A stretch of DNA of 64,000 nt from Alloalcanivorax dieselolei B5 (GTDB lineage: Bacteria > Pseudomonadota > Gammaproteobacteria > Pseudomonadales > Alcanivoracaceae), in NCBI RefSeq assembly GCF_000300005.1, contig NC_018691.1, positions 2,542,001-2,606,000 on the forward strand, given 5' to 3'. Positions 16,876 to 26,479 of this stretch are shown here, in pieces. The stretch's first letter is position 1. Each line of letters begins with the position of its first letter. The position numbers and the translations under genes are program-made. The notes under the pieces are model-generated. The model saw only the letters and a program-made list of their open reading frames with translations. It made no database searches and was not told where the DNA came from.

Positions 16876-19315
16876 GCGGCTACTGCGCCCCTGGCGCTCC
16901 CCGGCGTTCCGGATCCAGGCGCTGGCGCTGATGGTGGCCACGCTCGCCATCGCCACCGTGGTGCTGCTGCGCGGCGAGTTGGAGCACCGCTTCGCCACCC
17001 GCACCGCCGAGGCCATTGGCGGCGATCTGGTGCTCGAGGGCAGCGCGCCACCCAGCGATCAGCAAAAGGCCATGGTCAGCGATCTGGCCAGCGCCAACAC
17101 TCTGACCTTCAGCAGCGTGTTGGTACGTGACGAAACCTTCGTGCTGGCCAGCGTCAAGGCGGTGGACCAGGGTTACCCTCTGTACGGTTCGGTGGCGGTG
17201 GCCGGGCAACGTTTCGCCGACCCGCGACGGGTGGATCACGGTCCCGCCCCCGGTGAGGTCTGGCTGGCCGGTACCGCCCTCGATCGCCTGGAGCAACAGG
17301 TCGGCGATACCGTCACCATCGGTGACCTGCCATTGCGGATCACCGCCGTGCTGGAACAGGAGCCGGATCAGGGCGCCGGTTTCTACAGTATGAATCCGCG
17401 CGTGCTGATGAACCTGGCCGACGTACCGGGTACCGGTATCATCGGCCCCGGCACCCGCGCCCGCTATAAACTGCACCTGCGCGCGCCGGGCGAGATGATG
17501 GCGCCTCTGATCGAACAGCTGACCCCGACACTGGCCGCCAACCAGGAACTGGAAACCCGCGACAACGCCGGATTGCGCTCCATGGGGCCCCTGCGCCAAT
17601 TGACCCTGTGGGGACAGCTGGCGGTGATGATGGTGGTGCTGTTGTGCGGCGGCGCGGTCTATCTGGCCGCCGGCGTGCGCAGCCTTGAGCAGGCCCGGCG
17701 CAGCGCGGTGATGAAGACCTTCGGCGCCTCCCGGGCCACGGTGCTGCGCTGGATCCTGTCGCGCGAGCTGACCGCGCTGTTGCCGGCCATGCTGGCCGGG
17801 CTGGCACTGGCGGCAGCGGCATTCCTCGCCCTGCAACAGTGGCTCGGCGCGGCCCTGGCCTGGAAACCGGGTCCGGGCAGTTGGTTGCTGCTGGCGCTGG
17901 CGCCGCTGGTGATCTGGGCCGGGTTCGCCCTGCCCCGTCTATGGCGGCTGGCGGATCTGCCGCCCCGTCAGATCCTGCAGCCGGAACCGTCCGCGCCGGT
18001 GGCCCGCACCGGCCTCAACCTGGTTGGCGCGTTGGCGGCACCGGTATTGGTGGCCATGGTGCTGTCCGGGTCGCTGATGGAGTTGCTCCAGTTGCTGGGG
18101 CTGATGGTGGCGGTCGCGGTGGGCCTGCCGCTGTTGCTGTGGGGGCCGCTGCGCCTTGCCGATCGCCTCGGCGACCGCTGGCCACTGGCGCCCAGGCTGG
18201 CGTTGCGGCGATTGTCCCGGCGTCCGCTGACCACCCTGCCGATGCTGTCGGCACTGGTGCTGGCGCTGGCGATCATGTCCATGTCCAGTCACGTGGGGCA
18301 GCAATTACTGAGTCAATGGCGCGCCACGTTGCCGGAAAAGGCCCCCAACTATTTCGTGCTGAATTTGTTCGAGCCGGATCTGCCGGCGTTCCGGCAATGG
18401 CTGGATCGCCATGACGCGGAAACACCGCAGTTGTATCCAGTGGTGCGCGGCCGGCTGGTGGAGGTCAACGGGCAGCCGGTGCGCGAGGCGGTGACCAAGG
18501 AAAGCGATGAGCGGGAACAGGGGGAGCGGGCCCTGAACCGGGACCTGTCGCTGACCGAAGGCGACACCCTGCCCGCCAGCAACCAGATCGCCTCCGGGCG
18601 CTGGCTCGATCCGGAACAGCCCGGCGAAGTCTCGGTGGAGTCGGAACTGGCCGCCTCCCTGGGGCTGCAGGTGGGTGACCAACTGCGCTTCACCGGTGTC
18701 TCCGGCGAGCTGAGCGCCACCATCGTTGGCCTGCGGGAGGTGGATTGGGAGAGTTTCCAACCCAATTTTTACTTCATGTTCAGCCCCGGGACCCTGGACG
18801 GCGAGGATCGCTACTGGCTGACCAGTTTCTATCTGGACGAGGCCAACAGCGGCGCCTTGCCCGATCTGATCCGCGCGTTTCCACAAATCACTTTACTGGA
18901 CGTGAACGCGCTGTTGGGGCAAGCGCAGGCTCTGATTGCCCAGGCCAGCCGCGCTGCCTTGGCCCTGGCCGCGTTGCTGCTGGCCAGCAGCGTCCTGGTG
19001 ATGGCCGCGGCCTGGCTCGCCGGTAGCGGTCAACGGCGGAAGGATGACGCTCTGTTGCGGGTGCTCAGTGGCAGCCGCGCGCTGTTGCGACGGGTGGCGA
19101 TGATTGAACAGCTGTGGCTGATGGGCGGTGCCGCCGTGTTCGCACTGGTACTGCATTTTCTGGCGTTGTGGCCGCTGGGGCAGCGTATGTTCGACGGCGA
19201 CCTGCCGCTGTCTCCGTGGATGCTGCTGCCCTGGGCGGTGGTGCTGCCGTGGCTGGCGGTACAGCGGATTCTGCCCCACCGCACCGGCCCGCCGCTGGCG
19301 CGGTTGAGCGGTTAG
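16868..19315 (+). CDS. ybbP: FtsX-like ABC transporter permease YbbP
   Basis: An 815-residue permease with two FtsX-type membrane blocks. One membrane helix is near the N-terminus, followed by a large periplasmic domain and two clusters of helices (about residues 250-460 and 690-810). A central helix precedes a second periplasmic domain near 480. This two-block architecture is that of YbbP in E. coli. The start is GTG within GTGACTGA, overlapping the ybbA stop, and the longer frame to 16808 is rejected because it would read through ybbA coding sequence. A REP-like palindrome follows the stop by 13 bases. Confidence 0.9.
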   Translation: MTERLLRPWRSPAFRIQALALMVATLAIATVVLLRGELEHRFATRTAEAIGGDLVLEGSAPPSDQQKAMVSDLASANTLTFSSVLVRDETFVLASVKAVDQGYPLYGSVAVAGQRFADPRRVDHGPAPGEVWLAGTALDRLEQQVGDTVTIGDLPLRITAVLEQEPDQGAGFYSMNPRVLMNLADVPGTGIIGPGTRARYKLHLRAPGEMMAPLIEQLTPTLAANQELETRDNAGLRSMGPLRQLTLWGQLAVMMVVLLCGGAVYLAAGVRSLEQARRSAVMKTFGASRATVLRWILSRELTALLPAMLAGLALAAAAFLALQQWLGAALAWKPGPGSWLLLALAPLVIWAGFALPRLWRLADLPPRQILQPEPSAPVARTGLNLVGALAAPVLVAMVLSGSLMELLQLLGLMVAVAVGLPLLLWGPLRLADRLGDRWPLAPRLALRRLSRRPLTTLPMLSALVLALAIMSMSSHVGQQLLSQWRATLPEKAPNYFVLNLFEPDLPAFRQWLDRHDAETPQLYPVVRGRLVEVNGQPVREAVTKESDEREQGERALNRDLSLTEGDTLPASNQIASGRWLDPEQPGEVSVESELAASLGLQVGDQLRFTGVSGELSATIVGLREVDWESFQPNFYFMFSPGTLDGEDRYWLTSFYLDEANSGALPDLIRAFPQITLLDVNALLGQAQALIAQASRAALALAALLLASSVLVMAAAWLAGSGQRRKDDALLRVLSGSRALLRRVAMIEQLWLMGGAAVFALVLHFLALWPLGQRMFDGDLPLSPWMLLPWAVVLPWLAVQRILPHRTGPPLARLSG

Positions 19316-19328
19316 GCTACGAAATCAC

Positions 19329-19396
19329 TGTAGGAGCTTGCCCTGCAAGCGAACGGGCTCTCGGCCAAAAGATTCGCTTGCAGGCAAGCTCCTACA
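19329..19396. repeat. REP-like palindromic repeat, copy 2
   Basis: TGTAGGAGCTTGCC and its complement GGCAAGCTCCTACA flank a middle of about 40 bases, with GCAAGCGAA/TTCGCTTGC extending both arms. It lies between the convergent ybbP and Bcr/CflA genes. Confidence 0.9.
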
Positions 19397-19428
19397 GCGG
19401 CCTTGTCAAACGCTTGGCGGGCGACACC

Positions 19429-20607
19429 TCAGCCGCGCCGCGCCAGCCCCCAATAGCATCCCAATGCCGCCAGCGCCGTCGCCGCCATCAGTCCGGTCAT
19501 CGGCAACGGGGTGCCGTTATGGATCATGCCCAGTCCAATGCCGATCAGCCCCGCCAGCAAAAACTGCAGGCAGCCGTTGAGACCGGTGGCGGCGCCGGAG
19601 TCGCTGTCGAAATAGCCAAGGAAGCAAGCAATGGCATTGGGGATGATCAGCGCGCCCATTCCCGCCACCATCATGATCAGCGGCACCGTGTTCCACAGCG
19701 CCAGGGTTCCGGCCAGCGTCAGCACCAGCAGGGCCAGGGCCGACAACGTCTGGATCACCAGCGCCACGCCGAGAATGTCGGCACCGCGATAGCGGCGCAG
19801 CAGCAACACGTTGAGCCGGTTGAGGCCGAGCATGGTGAGGATATTGCAGCCGAAATAGATCGGGAAACGGGTTTCGTCGATACCGAAATAATCGATGTAG
19901 AGGAACGCCGCGTCGGTGATGAAGATGAACATGGCGGAGAAGCCCAGACTGTTGGCAAGGATGAACCCCATCGCCGCCCGTTGCCGCAACACCCGGCCGT
20001 AGGCGGCGAACATGCGATGGCGCAACGGCTCCGGATCCACTTTCGGCACCACCGTGGGCAGCGCGAACCGCAATACCAGCACCGCCACCACCGCATAAGC
20101 CGCCAGGAACACGAAGATGCTCTGCCAGCCCAACAGCTTCAATAAAACGGCACCGATGGCCGGCGCCAGCAACGGCGCCATCAGCATCACCAAGCCAATG
20201 GTGGTCAGCACCCTGCCGGCGTCCGGGCCGGTAAAATGGTCCCGCACCGAAGCGGCACAGATCACCACCGTGGCGCCCCCACCGACGGCCTGTACTATCC
20301 GTAGCAGATAGAGCATCCGCACACTCTCGGTGACGGCGATGGCAAGACTGGCGAGGAAGAACACCAGCAATCCCACGTAGGCCACCGGCTTGCGCCCGAA
20401 GTGATCGGACAACGGACCACCCAGCCATTGCCCCAGCGCCACCCCGATCACATAGAAGCTCACCGACAACTCCACCGCGTGCACCGCCACGCCGAAGTCA
20501 TCGGCCATGGTCGGCAACGCCGGCAAATAGGTGTCGATGGCCAGCGGCCCGAGGGCCACCAGAGAGCCCAGCATGATCGCCAGGCGCGTGGGGGAAATCG
20601 CAGACAT
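19429..20607 (-). CDS. Bcr/CflA-family multidrug efflux MFS transporter
   Basis: A 392-residue major facilitator with 12 predicted membrane helices. The N-terminus (MLGSLVALGPLAIDTYLPALP) is characteristic of the Bcr/CflA drug-resistance group. The loop 2-3 motif GGPLSDHFGRKP and motif C-like PLLAPAIGAVLL are also present. It likely exports drugs or metabolites by proton antiport across the inner membrane; the substrate is not readable. The ATG at 20607 gives the family start; about 96 extra upstream codons in the same frame are non-coding leader. Confidence 0.9.
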   Translation of the reverse strand: MSAISPTRLAIMLGSLVALGPLAIDTYLPALPTMADDFGVAVHAVELSVSFYVIGVALGQWLGGPLSDHFGRKPVAYVGLLVFFLASLAIAVTESVRMLYLLRIVQAVGGGATVVICAASVRDHFTGPDAGRVLTTIGLVMLMAPLLAPAIGAVLLKLLGWQSIFVFLAAYAVVAVLVLRFALPTVVPKVDPEPLRHRMFAAYGRVLRQRAAMGFILANSLGFSAMFIFITDAAFLYIDYFGIDETRFPIYFGCNILTMLGLNRLNVLLLRRYRGADILGVALVIQTLSALALLVLTLAGTLALWNTVPLIMMVAGMGALIIPNAIACFLGYFDSDSGAATGLNGCLQFLLAGLIGIGLGMIHNGTPLPMTGLMAATALAALGCYWGLARRG

Positions 20608-20927
20608 ACAGGCTCCGTTTTTTGGCGAACGGCTTCCCTCACCCGCCGGGTTCCACGGGGTTCGCCAAGGGCATAAGAAAAGCGGGGTGCGCGATGCCGG
20701 CCAGCGTGGCCGGGCGGTCACAAGATTAACACCGGTGGCAGCATTTCCCCAGCTTCGCGGCGGAATCCACCGGATCCACCATGGCGGCATCACCAACCAT
20801 TGAAAAATCAGTGCTGCCGGACGGTTCCGATACGACCGGTCAGGCCCTACACTTGCGCAAACGCCCCGGGCCACCGGGCACCCTCGTGGCGGCAAGACGC
20901 CACCCCCAAGCCAGTAAAAGGATGTCC
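20608..20927. other. Divergent intergenic region with two inverted repeats
   Basis: This 320-base gap separates the Bcr/CflA gene from the divergent antiporter gene. It holds a 9 bp inverted repeat, TTGGCGAAC (20622-20630) with GTTCGCCAA (20660-20668), just upstream of the Bcr/CflA start. It also holds a compact palindrome, CCGGCCA-GCG-TGGCCGG (20697-20713). Either may be a repressor site for the efflux gene. No convincing sigma-70 promoter pair and no small gene were seen. Confidence 0.45.
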
Positions 20928-22778
20928 ATGGAACTGACTCTTCCGATCCAGCTTGCCCTGATCGTGGTGGTGGCCTTTCTATGCCAATGGGGCGCCTGGC
21001 GCCTCAAGCTGCCGGCGATTCTGCCGCTGCTGTTGTCCGGTCTGGCACTGGGCGGCGGCCTTGGCCTGATCGATCCCCAGGCTATGTTCGGCGACCTGTT
21101 GCTGCCCGGCGTATCCCTGGCGGTGTCGATCATCCTGTTTGAAGGCGCGCTCACCCTCAAATTCGATGAAATACGCGGCCTGGAGCGCACCGTGCGCCGG
21201 CTGGTGACCTGGGGCGCTCTGATCACCTGGGCGGTGGTCACCGCCGCCACCTGGTACTTTCTCAAGCTGCCGCTGGATATGGCGTTGCTGTTCGGCGCCT
21301 TGGTGGTGGTCACCGGCCCCACCGTCATCGTCCCGCTGCTGCGCAGCGTGCGGCCGGTCAGCAGTGTGTCGCGGTTGCTGCGCTGGGAAGGCATCGTCAT
21401 CGATCCGCTTGGCGCCGTTCTGGTGGTATTGGCCTATGAGCTGGTGGCGGCCACCGGCCAGGGGGCCCTGCTGCACGGTCTGTGGTTGTTCACCCAGTCC
21501 ATGGTGCTGGGCGTGGTGATCGGTTCCGTGGTGGCGTTCATGCTGGCTTTCCTGCTCAAGCGTCATCTGGTGCCGGAATACCTGCGCAGCTTCCTGGTGC
21601 TGTCCGTGGTGGTGGGCGAATTCGTGCTGGCCAACTGGCTTGGCGAGGAATCCGGGCTGGTGGCGGTCACCGCCACCGGTATCGTGCTGGCCAATCTCAA
21701 GGGCGTGCGCACCGACGATATTCTCCACTTCAAGGAGAACCTGTCGGTGATGCTGATTTCGGTGCTGTTCATCGTCCTCGCCGCCCGCCTGGACATGGCA
21801 CAGCTGGCGCAACTGGGCAGCGCCACCCTGGTGGTATTGCTGGTGGTGCAACTGGTGGCCCGGCCGTTGTCGGTCTGGGTGTCCACTCTCGGCAGCAAGC
21901 TCAACTGGCGGGAGAAAGCGCTGCTCGCCTGGATCGCGCCGCGCGGCATTGTCGCCGCGGCGGTTTCGGCGCTGTTCGCGGAGCGTCTGGAAAGCAATGG
22001 CGTGGAAGGCGCCGAGCTGCTGGTGCCGCTGACCTTCTCGGTGATCATTGGCACGGTGGCGCTGCAGAGCCTGACCGCGCGGCCGCTGGCACGCCTGCTG
22101 AAAGTGGCGGAACCGGCACCGCGCGGCTTCCTCATCATCGGCGCCAATCCGGTGGCGCGAGCCATCGGCAAGGCGCTCAATCAGAACGGCTTCCCGGCCA
22201 TGGTCACCGATTCCAGCTGGGAGAATATCCGTGCGGCGCGGATGGCCGGCCTGGCCACTTACTACGGCAACGCGGTTTCCAGCCACGCCGACCAGTACCT
22301 GGATCTGGTGGGCTACGGCAAGCTGCTGGCGATGAGCCCGCGGCGGGAAATGAACGCGGTGGCGACCATGCGCTACCGATTGGAATTCGGCGAGCGCAAC
22401 GTCTACAGCCTGCCCTGGTCCGGCGATAAGGAAGAAAAACACGAGATCGCCTCCCAGCATCGTGGCGACACTTTATTCGACGAGGATCTCACCTACGCCC
22501 GGCTCGCCAGCCTGATCAGCCAGGGTGCCGAAGTGCGCAAAACGCGGCTCACCGACGAATTCGATTACGCCGCCTACCTGCAGGTGGAAGATCGCCAGGT
22601 GTGGCCGCTGTTCGCGGTGGATACCCGTGATCGCATCCATGTTTTCAGCGCCAACAGCCGCCCTGAACCGAAGTCCGGCTGGTCACTGTTCGGTCTGATC
22701 CGCGAGGACGACGCCAAGGAAGCGGCGAAGGAAAAAAGCAACGGTGACAACGGCGGTAGCTCCGCCCTGCCTGGGTAA
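20928..22778 (+). CDS. CPA1-family Na+(K+)/H+ antiporter with RCK-like cytoplasmic domain
   Basis: A 616-residue monovalent cation:proton antiporter. The first 390 residues carry about 12 membrane helices with the exchanger motifs FEGALTLKFDEIRGL, GALVVVTGPTVIVPLLR and GEESGLVAVTATGI. The segment from about 395 (RGFLIIGANPVARAIGKALN) is a Rossmann-type nucleotide-binding (TrkA-N/RCK) domain. It is followed by a C-terminal region with ETD-like LTDEFDYAAYL. It should regulate pH or ion balance in the inner membrane. The ATG at 20928 is chosen over 20922 because of its spacing from AAAAGGA. Confidence 0.85.
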   Translation: MELTLPIQLALIVVVAFLCQWGAWRLKLPAILPLLLSGLALGGGLGLIDPQAMFGDLLLPGVSLAVSIILFEGALTLKFDEIRGLERTVRRLVTWGALITWAVVTAATWYFLKLPLDMALLFGALVVVTGPTVIVPLLRSVRPVSSVSRLLRWEGIVIDPLGAVLVVLAYELVAATGQGALLHGLWLFTQSMVLGVVIGSVVAFMLAFLLKRHLVPEYLRSFLVLSVVVGEFVLANWLGEESGLVAVTATGIVLANLKGVRTDDILHFKENLSVMLISVLFIVLAARLDMAQLAQLGSATLVVLLVVQLVARPLSVWVSTLGSKLNWREKALLAWIAPRGIVAAAVSALFAERLESNGVEGAELLVPLTFSVIIGTVALQSLTARPLARLLKVAEPAPRGFLIIGANPVARAIGKALNQNGFPAMVTDSSWENIRAARMAGLATYYGNAVSSHADQYLDLVGYGKLLAMSPRREMNAVATMRYRLEFGERNVYSLPWSGDKEEKHEIASQHRGDTLFDEDLTYARLASLISQGAEVRKTRLTDEFDYAAYLQVEDRQVWPLFAVDTRDRIHVFSANSRPEPKSGWSLFGLIREDDAKEAAKEKSNGDNGGSSALPG

Positions 22779-22804
22779 TAAAGCGGCTACCACTACGAAG
22801 CCAC

Positions 22805-22874
22805 TGTAGGAGCCTGCCCTGCAGGCGAATTGAACTCTCGGGTAACAGATTCGCCTGCAGGGCAGGCTCCTACA
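22805..22874. repeat. REP-like palindromic repeat, copy 3
   Basis: TGTAGGAGCCTGCCCTGCAG and its exact complement form 20-base arms extended by GCGAA/TTCGC around a 20-base centre. It lies between the convergent antiporter and MerR genes. Confidence 0.9.
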
Positions 22875-22905
22875 GCTCAAAACACCGCGATGGCGTCGCC
22901 GGGCA

Positions 22906-23364
22906 TCAGGACGCCATATTCTCGCGATGGTCACAGGCGACAGGCGCGGTCTCCTCGCCGATCCGCTCAAAAGAGTCGATCAACCCGCACACCCGGCCAT
23001 CGGACAGATGGCGATCCGGCGTGTCTTCCCAGACCGCCATCGCCTGGCGCATACGCTGACTCAGCGCCTGCAATTCCTGGATGCGCTCTTCCACCTCACC
23101 GAGCCGGGTTTCGATCAAATCACGGACCCGCGGACAAGGCGTCTGCCCGGCGCCACTGGCGGACATCAACTCCGACACATCACTGAGCGTGAAGCCGAGA
23201 CTGCGGGCCTTGAGGGCGAAGCGCAGCCGGCGCAAATCCTCGGCGCCGTACTCCCGGTAGCCATTGTGCGGATTACGGCGCGGCGCCAGCAATCCCAGAT
23301 CGGTGTAGTGACGCACGGTTTCCGTGGTGGTGTCCGCACGGCGTGCCAGATCCGTCACGCGCAT
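22906..23364 (-). CDS. MerR-family transcriptional regulator (metal-responsive type)
   Basis: A 152-residue MerR protein. The winged HTH is at residues 1-70 (MRVTDLARRADTTTETVRHY, then the GLLAPRR wing and NGYREYG). A dimerisation helix covers about 80-115. Cysteines in TPCPRVRD (near 80), GRVCGLID (near 125) and VACDH near the C-terminus match positions used by ZntR/CadR-type regulators to bind Zn, Cd or Pb. No metal exporter is adjacent, so the target is unknown. It lies between the REP palindrome and the FGGY kinase gene on the same strand. Confidence 0.82.
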   Translation of the reverse strand: MRVTDLARRADTTTETVRHYTDLGLLAPRRNPHNGYREYGAEDLRRLRFALKARSLGFTLSDVSELMSASGAGQTPCPRVRDLIETRLGEVEERIQELQALSQRMRQAMAVWEDTPDRHLSDGRVCGLIDSFERIGEETAPVACDHRENMAS

Positions 23365-23408
23365 AGTGCTCTCCCTTCATGGATCAACGGTTAACGGCCA
23401 CGGACCGC

Positions 23409-24971
23409 TCACAGGTCCGCCGGATAGCCGGTGATGGCCCGGATCTCCCGGTACAACCCCGATAGACGGGGATAAATGCGCCGGTAGACCCGCCGATACA
23501 ATTGCTGATAGGTATCACGATAGCCAGCGCGGGGCTCGAAGCGCGGCCCCGGATGGGTCATCGCCGCCACCGCCCGTTCGTGATCCGGATACAGCCCGGT
23601 CCCCACGGCGGCATTGATGGCCGCGCCGAGCCCGGAAGTCTCAAAGGTATGGGGGCGCACCACCGGTAAATCAAAGATGTCGGCGGTGATCTGCAAAATG
23701 CGGTCGCTTTGCGAGCCGCCGCCGGAAACACGCAACTCACGTACCGGTGTCCCATTGCGTTTTTGCAGGCGCTCCTGGCCGTCCTTGAGCGCGTAGGCGA
23801 TCCCTTCGATGATGGCCCGGTACAGGTGGGCGCGGTCATGAGCGTCACCGAACCCGAGGATGGCGCCCTTGGCTTCCGGCCCGGGGAAACGCACGCCGGG
23901 ATTCCAGAACGGTTGCAGCATCAGCCCAAGCGCCCCCGGCGGTGACCGGTCCAGCAATTCGTCGAACAGCGCTTCCGCCGCCACCCCCTGGCGCTCGGCA
24001 CGCTGCACTTCTTCCGCCGCGAACTCACGCTTGAACCATTCCACCAGCCAGTATCCGCGCTGCACGATGATTTCCGACGTGTAGTAATCCGGTGCCGCGG
24101 CGCCGTAGGCGGGAACGAACGGGTACGGTTCCACGTAACGGCGGTTGCTGGTATTGAACGTCGCGGTGGTGCCGTAACTGACATGGCCGATGTCCGGGCT
24201 GAGCGCTCCGCAGCCGAGCACCTCGCAGGCTTTGTCGGCGCCACAGGCAATCAGCGGCAGACCGGCGGGAATACCGGTGTGGACTTCGGCCTCGATGCTG
24301 ATCCGGCCCAGCGGTTGCCCCGGCGGCACCAGCTCCGGTAACTGCTCACGGCGCACCCGCAGAGCTTGCCATTTGAGGTCGCCGGGGCGGGCCCATTGCC
24401 GGCGGCGGTAATCGAACGGCAGGTAGCCGACCTGGCTGGCGGCGCAGTCCTTCAATACGCCGCACAGCTTCCAGGTCAAAAAACCCGACAGCAGCACGAA
24501 ATGCTCGGTGCGCCGCCACAGTTGCGGCTCGCGCTCAGCCAGCCAGTTGCACTCGGCCTTGCCACGAAACTGGCGCAAGGTGCCGCCCTGCCCCAACAGC
24601 TGGACGCCCCAGCGCCAGTACCAGGGCAGTTCCGGATAGTCGGCGGCGCGGCGCCGGTCCAGCCAGATCACCGCCGGCCGTAGCGGCTGATAATCCCGGT
24701 CCAGACATACCACCGAGGCCCGTTGCGTGGTCAGCGCCACCGCCTGGACCCGCTCTTTCAGTTGCGGGTGGGTGCGCCACAGCGCCTGGCAGGCCTCGCC
24801 GAGGCCCCACCAGAAATGCTCCGCGTCCTGTTCCGCCTCACCTGGCGGCCCGGACCAATACGGCTCCACCGGCTGCCGCGCCCTCGCCACCAGCTCGCCA
24901 CGGGCATCGAACAGCAGCGCCCGGGCGCTCTGCGTGCCCTGGTCGAGAGCCAGCAGCAGCGGCGCGCTCAC
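23409..24971 (-). CDS. FGGY-family carbohydrate kinase (YgcE-like)
   Basis: A 520-residue sugar or polyol kinase with the actin-like two-domain FGGY fold. The N-terminal phosphate motif is LALDQGTQSARALLFD, a conserved LTTQRASVV follows, and the C-terminal FGGY signature region is VSGGGSQSDRILQITADIF. It lacks several glycerol-kinase-specific features and looks closer to the YgcE-like subgroup, whose substrate is unproven. The GTG start overlaps the stop of the GlpD-like gene (GTGA), making it the last gene of a tightly coupled three-gene operon. Confidence 0.82.
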   Translation of the reverse strand: MSAPLLLALDQGTQSARALLFDARGELVARARQPVEPYWSGPPGEAEQDAEHFWWGLGEACQALWRTHPQLKERVQAVALTTQRASVVCLDRDYQPLRPAVIWLDRRRAADYPELPWYWRWGVQLLGQGGTLRQFRGKAECNWLAEREPQLWRRTEHFVLLSGFLTWKLCGVLKDCAASQVGYLPFDYRRRQWARPGDLKWQALRVRREQLPELVPPGQPLGRISIEAEVHTGIPAGLPLIACGADKACEVLGCGALSPDIGHVSYGTTATFNTSNRRYVEPYPFVPAYGAAAPDYYTSEIIVQRGYWLVEWFKREFAAEEVQRAERQGVAAEALFDELLDRSPPGALGLMLQPFWNPGVRFPGPEAKGAILGFGDAHDRAHLYRAIIEGIAYALKDGQERLQKRNGTPVRELRVSGGGSQSDRILQITADIFDLPVVRPHTFETSGLGAAINAAVGTGLYPDHERAVAAMTHPGPRFEPRAGYRDTYQQLYRRVYRRIYPRLSGLYREIRAITGYPADL

Positions 24972-26479
24972 GACGCCTCCGCCAACCTGCCCGGGACGCC
25001 GTAGTATTCATCACGCAGGCGCCGGTAGCGTTGCCATTCCTGTTGCCAGCGAGCCGCGTCCCAGCCCAGCTTGTCGGCGGTCAGACTTTGCAGGCGGTCA
25101 TGCAGCGACAAACCGCCGTCGCGCCGCAGCAGCCCCAGGCGGGTACGGCGTAACAGCAGATCATCCAGATGCACCACGGCTTCGTGCTCCAGGCACCAGG
25201 ACAGCAAGGCGTCGTCGTCCTGATTGCCGTGCAGGAACTCATCCACCTGGGCCGGAGCCGCCGGGATCGGCGCATACAAAGGCACATTACTGCGCCGGGC
25301 GCGGCGCCAACCGGTGCGGTCCAGCAAACCGGCCGCCAGCAGCGCATCCAGGGCACTCAGCCGGAACGTGGTGAGCTTGCCGCCGCTCACCGAGATCACG
25401 CCATCGTGCTCCCAGACCGCGTGGTCCCGTTTTTCGCTGGAAGGCTTGCCGGCGCGGCTGGAACGAATCACCGGGCGCACTCCGGCCATGGACGACAGCA
25501 CGTCCCCGGCGCCGAGTCCGGCGCGCGGAAACTGCTGGTTGAGCAACTCCAGCAGATAGTCCATTTCCTGTTCCGAGGCTCGCGGCTCCCGGTTCAGATC
25601 CTCCGGGTGATCCAGATCGGTGGTGCCAACACACACCACGCCTTCCCAGGGAAAGATGAACACCGGGCGTTGATCGCGCGGATGCAGCACGGTGAGGCAG
25701 TCCCGCACCGGCAGCCGTTCAGCGGGAAAGAACAAATGGCTGCCCCGCAGCGGCCGGATCCGCTCCGCGTCGCCACCGAGTTGCCCGGCCCAGGCACCGG
25801 TGGCGTTGATCACGGCATGGGCGGTGAGGGTCGCCGTGGCGTCATCGCTCAGATCCCGCACCGCCACCCGCAGCGGTGCCGTGGCAGCGTCACCGTCGCC
25901 ACGGGAGACGCCGGTGACGCGCGCGTAATTCATCGCCCGCCCCTGATAGCGGGCGGCTTCCAGCAAGGTCCGCAACACCAGACGGCAATCGTCGGTGAGC
26001 GCGTCGGTGTAGCTGAGCGCGCCACCGAGTCCCTGGTCATCCAGCCCCGGCACTCGCTTCAACAGTTCCTCGTTGCTCAGAAAGGCGCGGTCACGGATGC
26101 CGGCCAGGAAGTCGTAGACGCCAAGCAACGCGGTCATCGGCCAGCGCCCGGGGAAACGCCCCTTGCGCAGCGGGAACAGGTAGGTGGCCCTTTCCACCAG
26201 CCCCGGCAGTTCACGCAGCAAACGCTCCCGCTCCCGCAACGCATCCCGGGTCAACCGCACCTGCCCCTGGGCAATGTAACGCAATCCACCATGGACCATT
26301 TTCGAGGATCGGCTCGAGGTGCCCCAGGCGAAGTCGGCCTGCTCCAGCAGCAGGGTCCGGTAGCCCAGGCGGGCGGCTTCCAGCAGTACGCCGGCGCCGG
26401 TGATACCGCCGCCGATAACAATCAGATCCCAGTTCTGCTCGCGCAGGGACGCCAGCGTCGGTCGTGGTCCCAGTGTCAT
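24968..26479 (-). CDS. Glycerol-3-phosphate dehydrogenase (GlpD/GlpA family, FAD-dependent)
   Basis: A 503-residue flavoprotein oxidising glycerol-3-phosphate, or a close analogue, to the ketone and passing electrons to the quinone pool. The FAD dinucleotide-binding motif VIGGGITGAGVLLEAARLG is near residues 20-38. SSKMVHGGLRYIAQGQ, typical of GlpD, follows at about 60. The C-terminal GlpD domain is present (VSGGKLTTFR and the helical tail). The ATG at 26479 overlaps the AGPS-like gene stop by 4 bases. No glpF, glpR or canonical glpK is nearby, so it may be a pathway-specific paralogue rather than the general catabolic GlpD. Confidence 0.87.
   Translation of the reverse strand: MTLGPRPTLASLREQNWDLIVIGGGITGAGVLLEAARLGYRTLLLEQADFAWGTSSRSSKMVHGGLRYIAQGQVRLTRDALRERERLLRELPGLVERATYLFPLRKGRFPGRWPMTALLGVYDFLAGIRDRAFLSNEELLKRVPGLDDQGLGGALSYTDALTDDCRLVLRTLLEAARYQGRAMNYARVTGVSRGDGDAATAPLRVAVRDLSDDATATLTAHAVINATGAWAGQLGGDAERIRPLRGSHLFFPAERLPVRDCLTVLHPRDQRPVFIFPWEGVVCVGTTDLDHPEDLNREPRASEQEMDYLLELLNQQFPRAGLGAGDVLSSMAGVRPVIRSSRAGKPSSEKRDHAVWEHDGVISVSGGKLTTFRLSALDALLAAGLLDRTGWRRARRSNVPLYAPIPAAPAQVDEFLHGNQDDDALLSWCLEHEAVVHLDDLLLRRTRLGLLRRDGGLSLHDRLQSLTADKLGWDAARWQQEWQRYRRLRDEYYGVPGRLAEAS

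Noticed and set aside
23409-24971. Calling the FGGY kinase glpK
   Set aside because: It lacks clear glycerol-kinase-specific sequence and there is no glpF or glpR; it fits a YgcE-like subgroup better.
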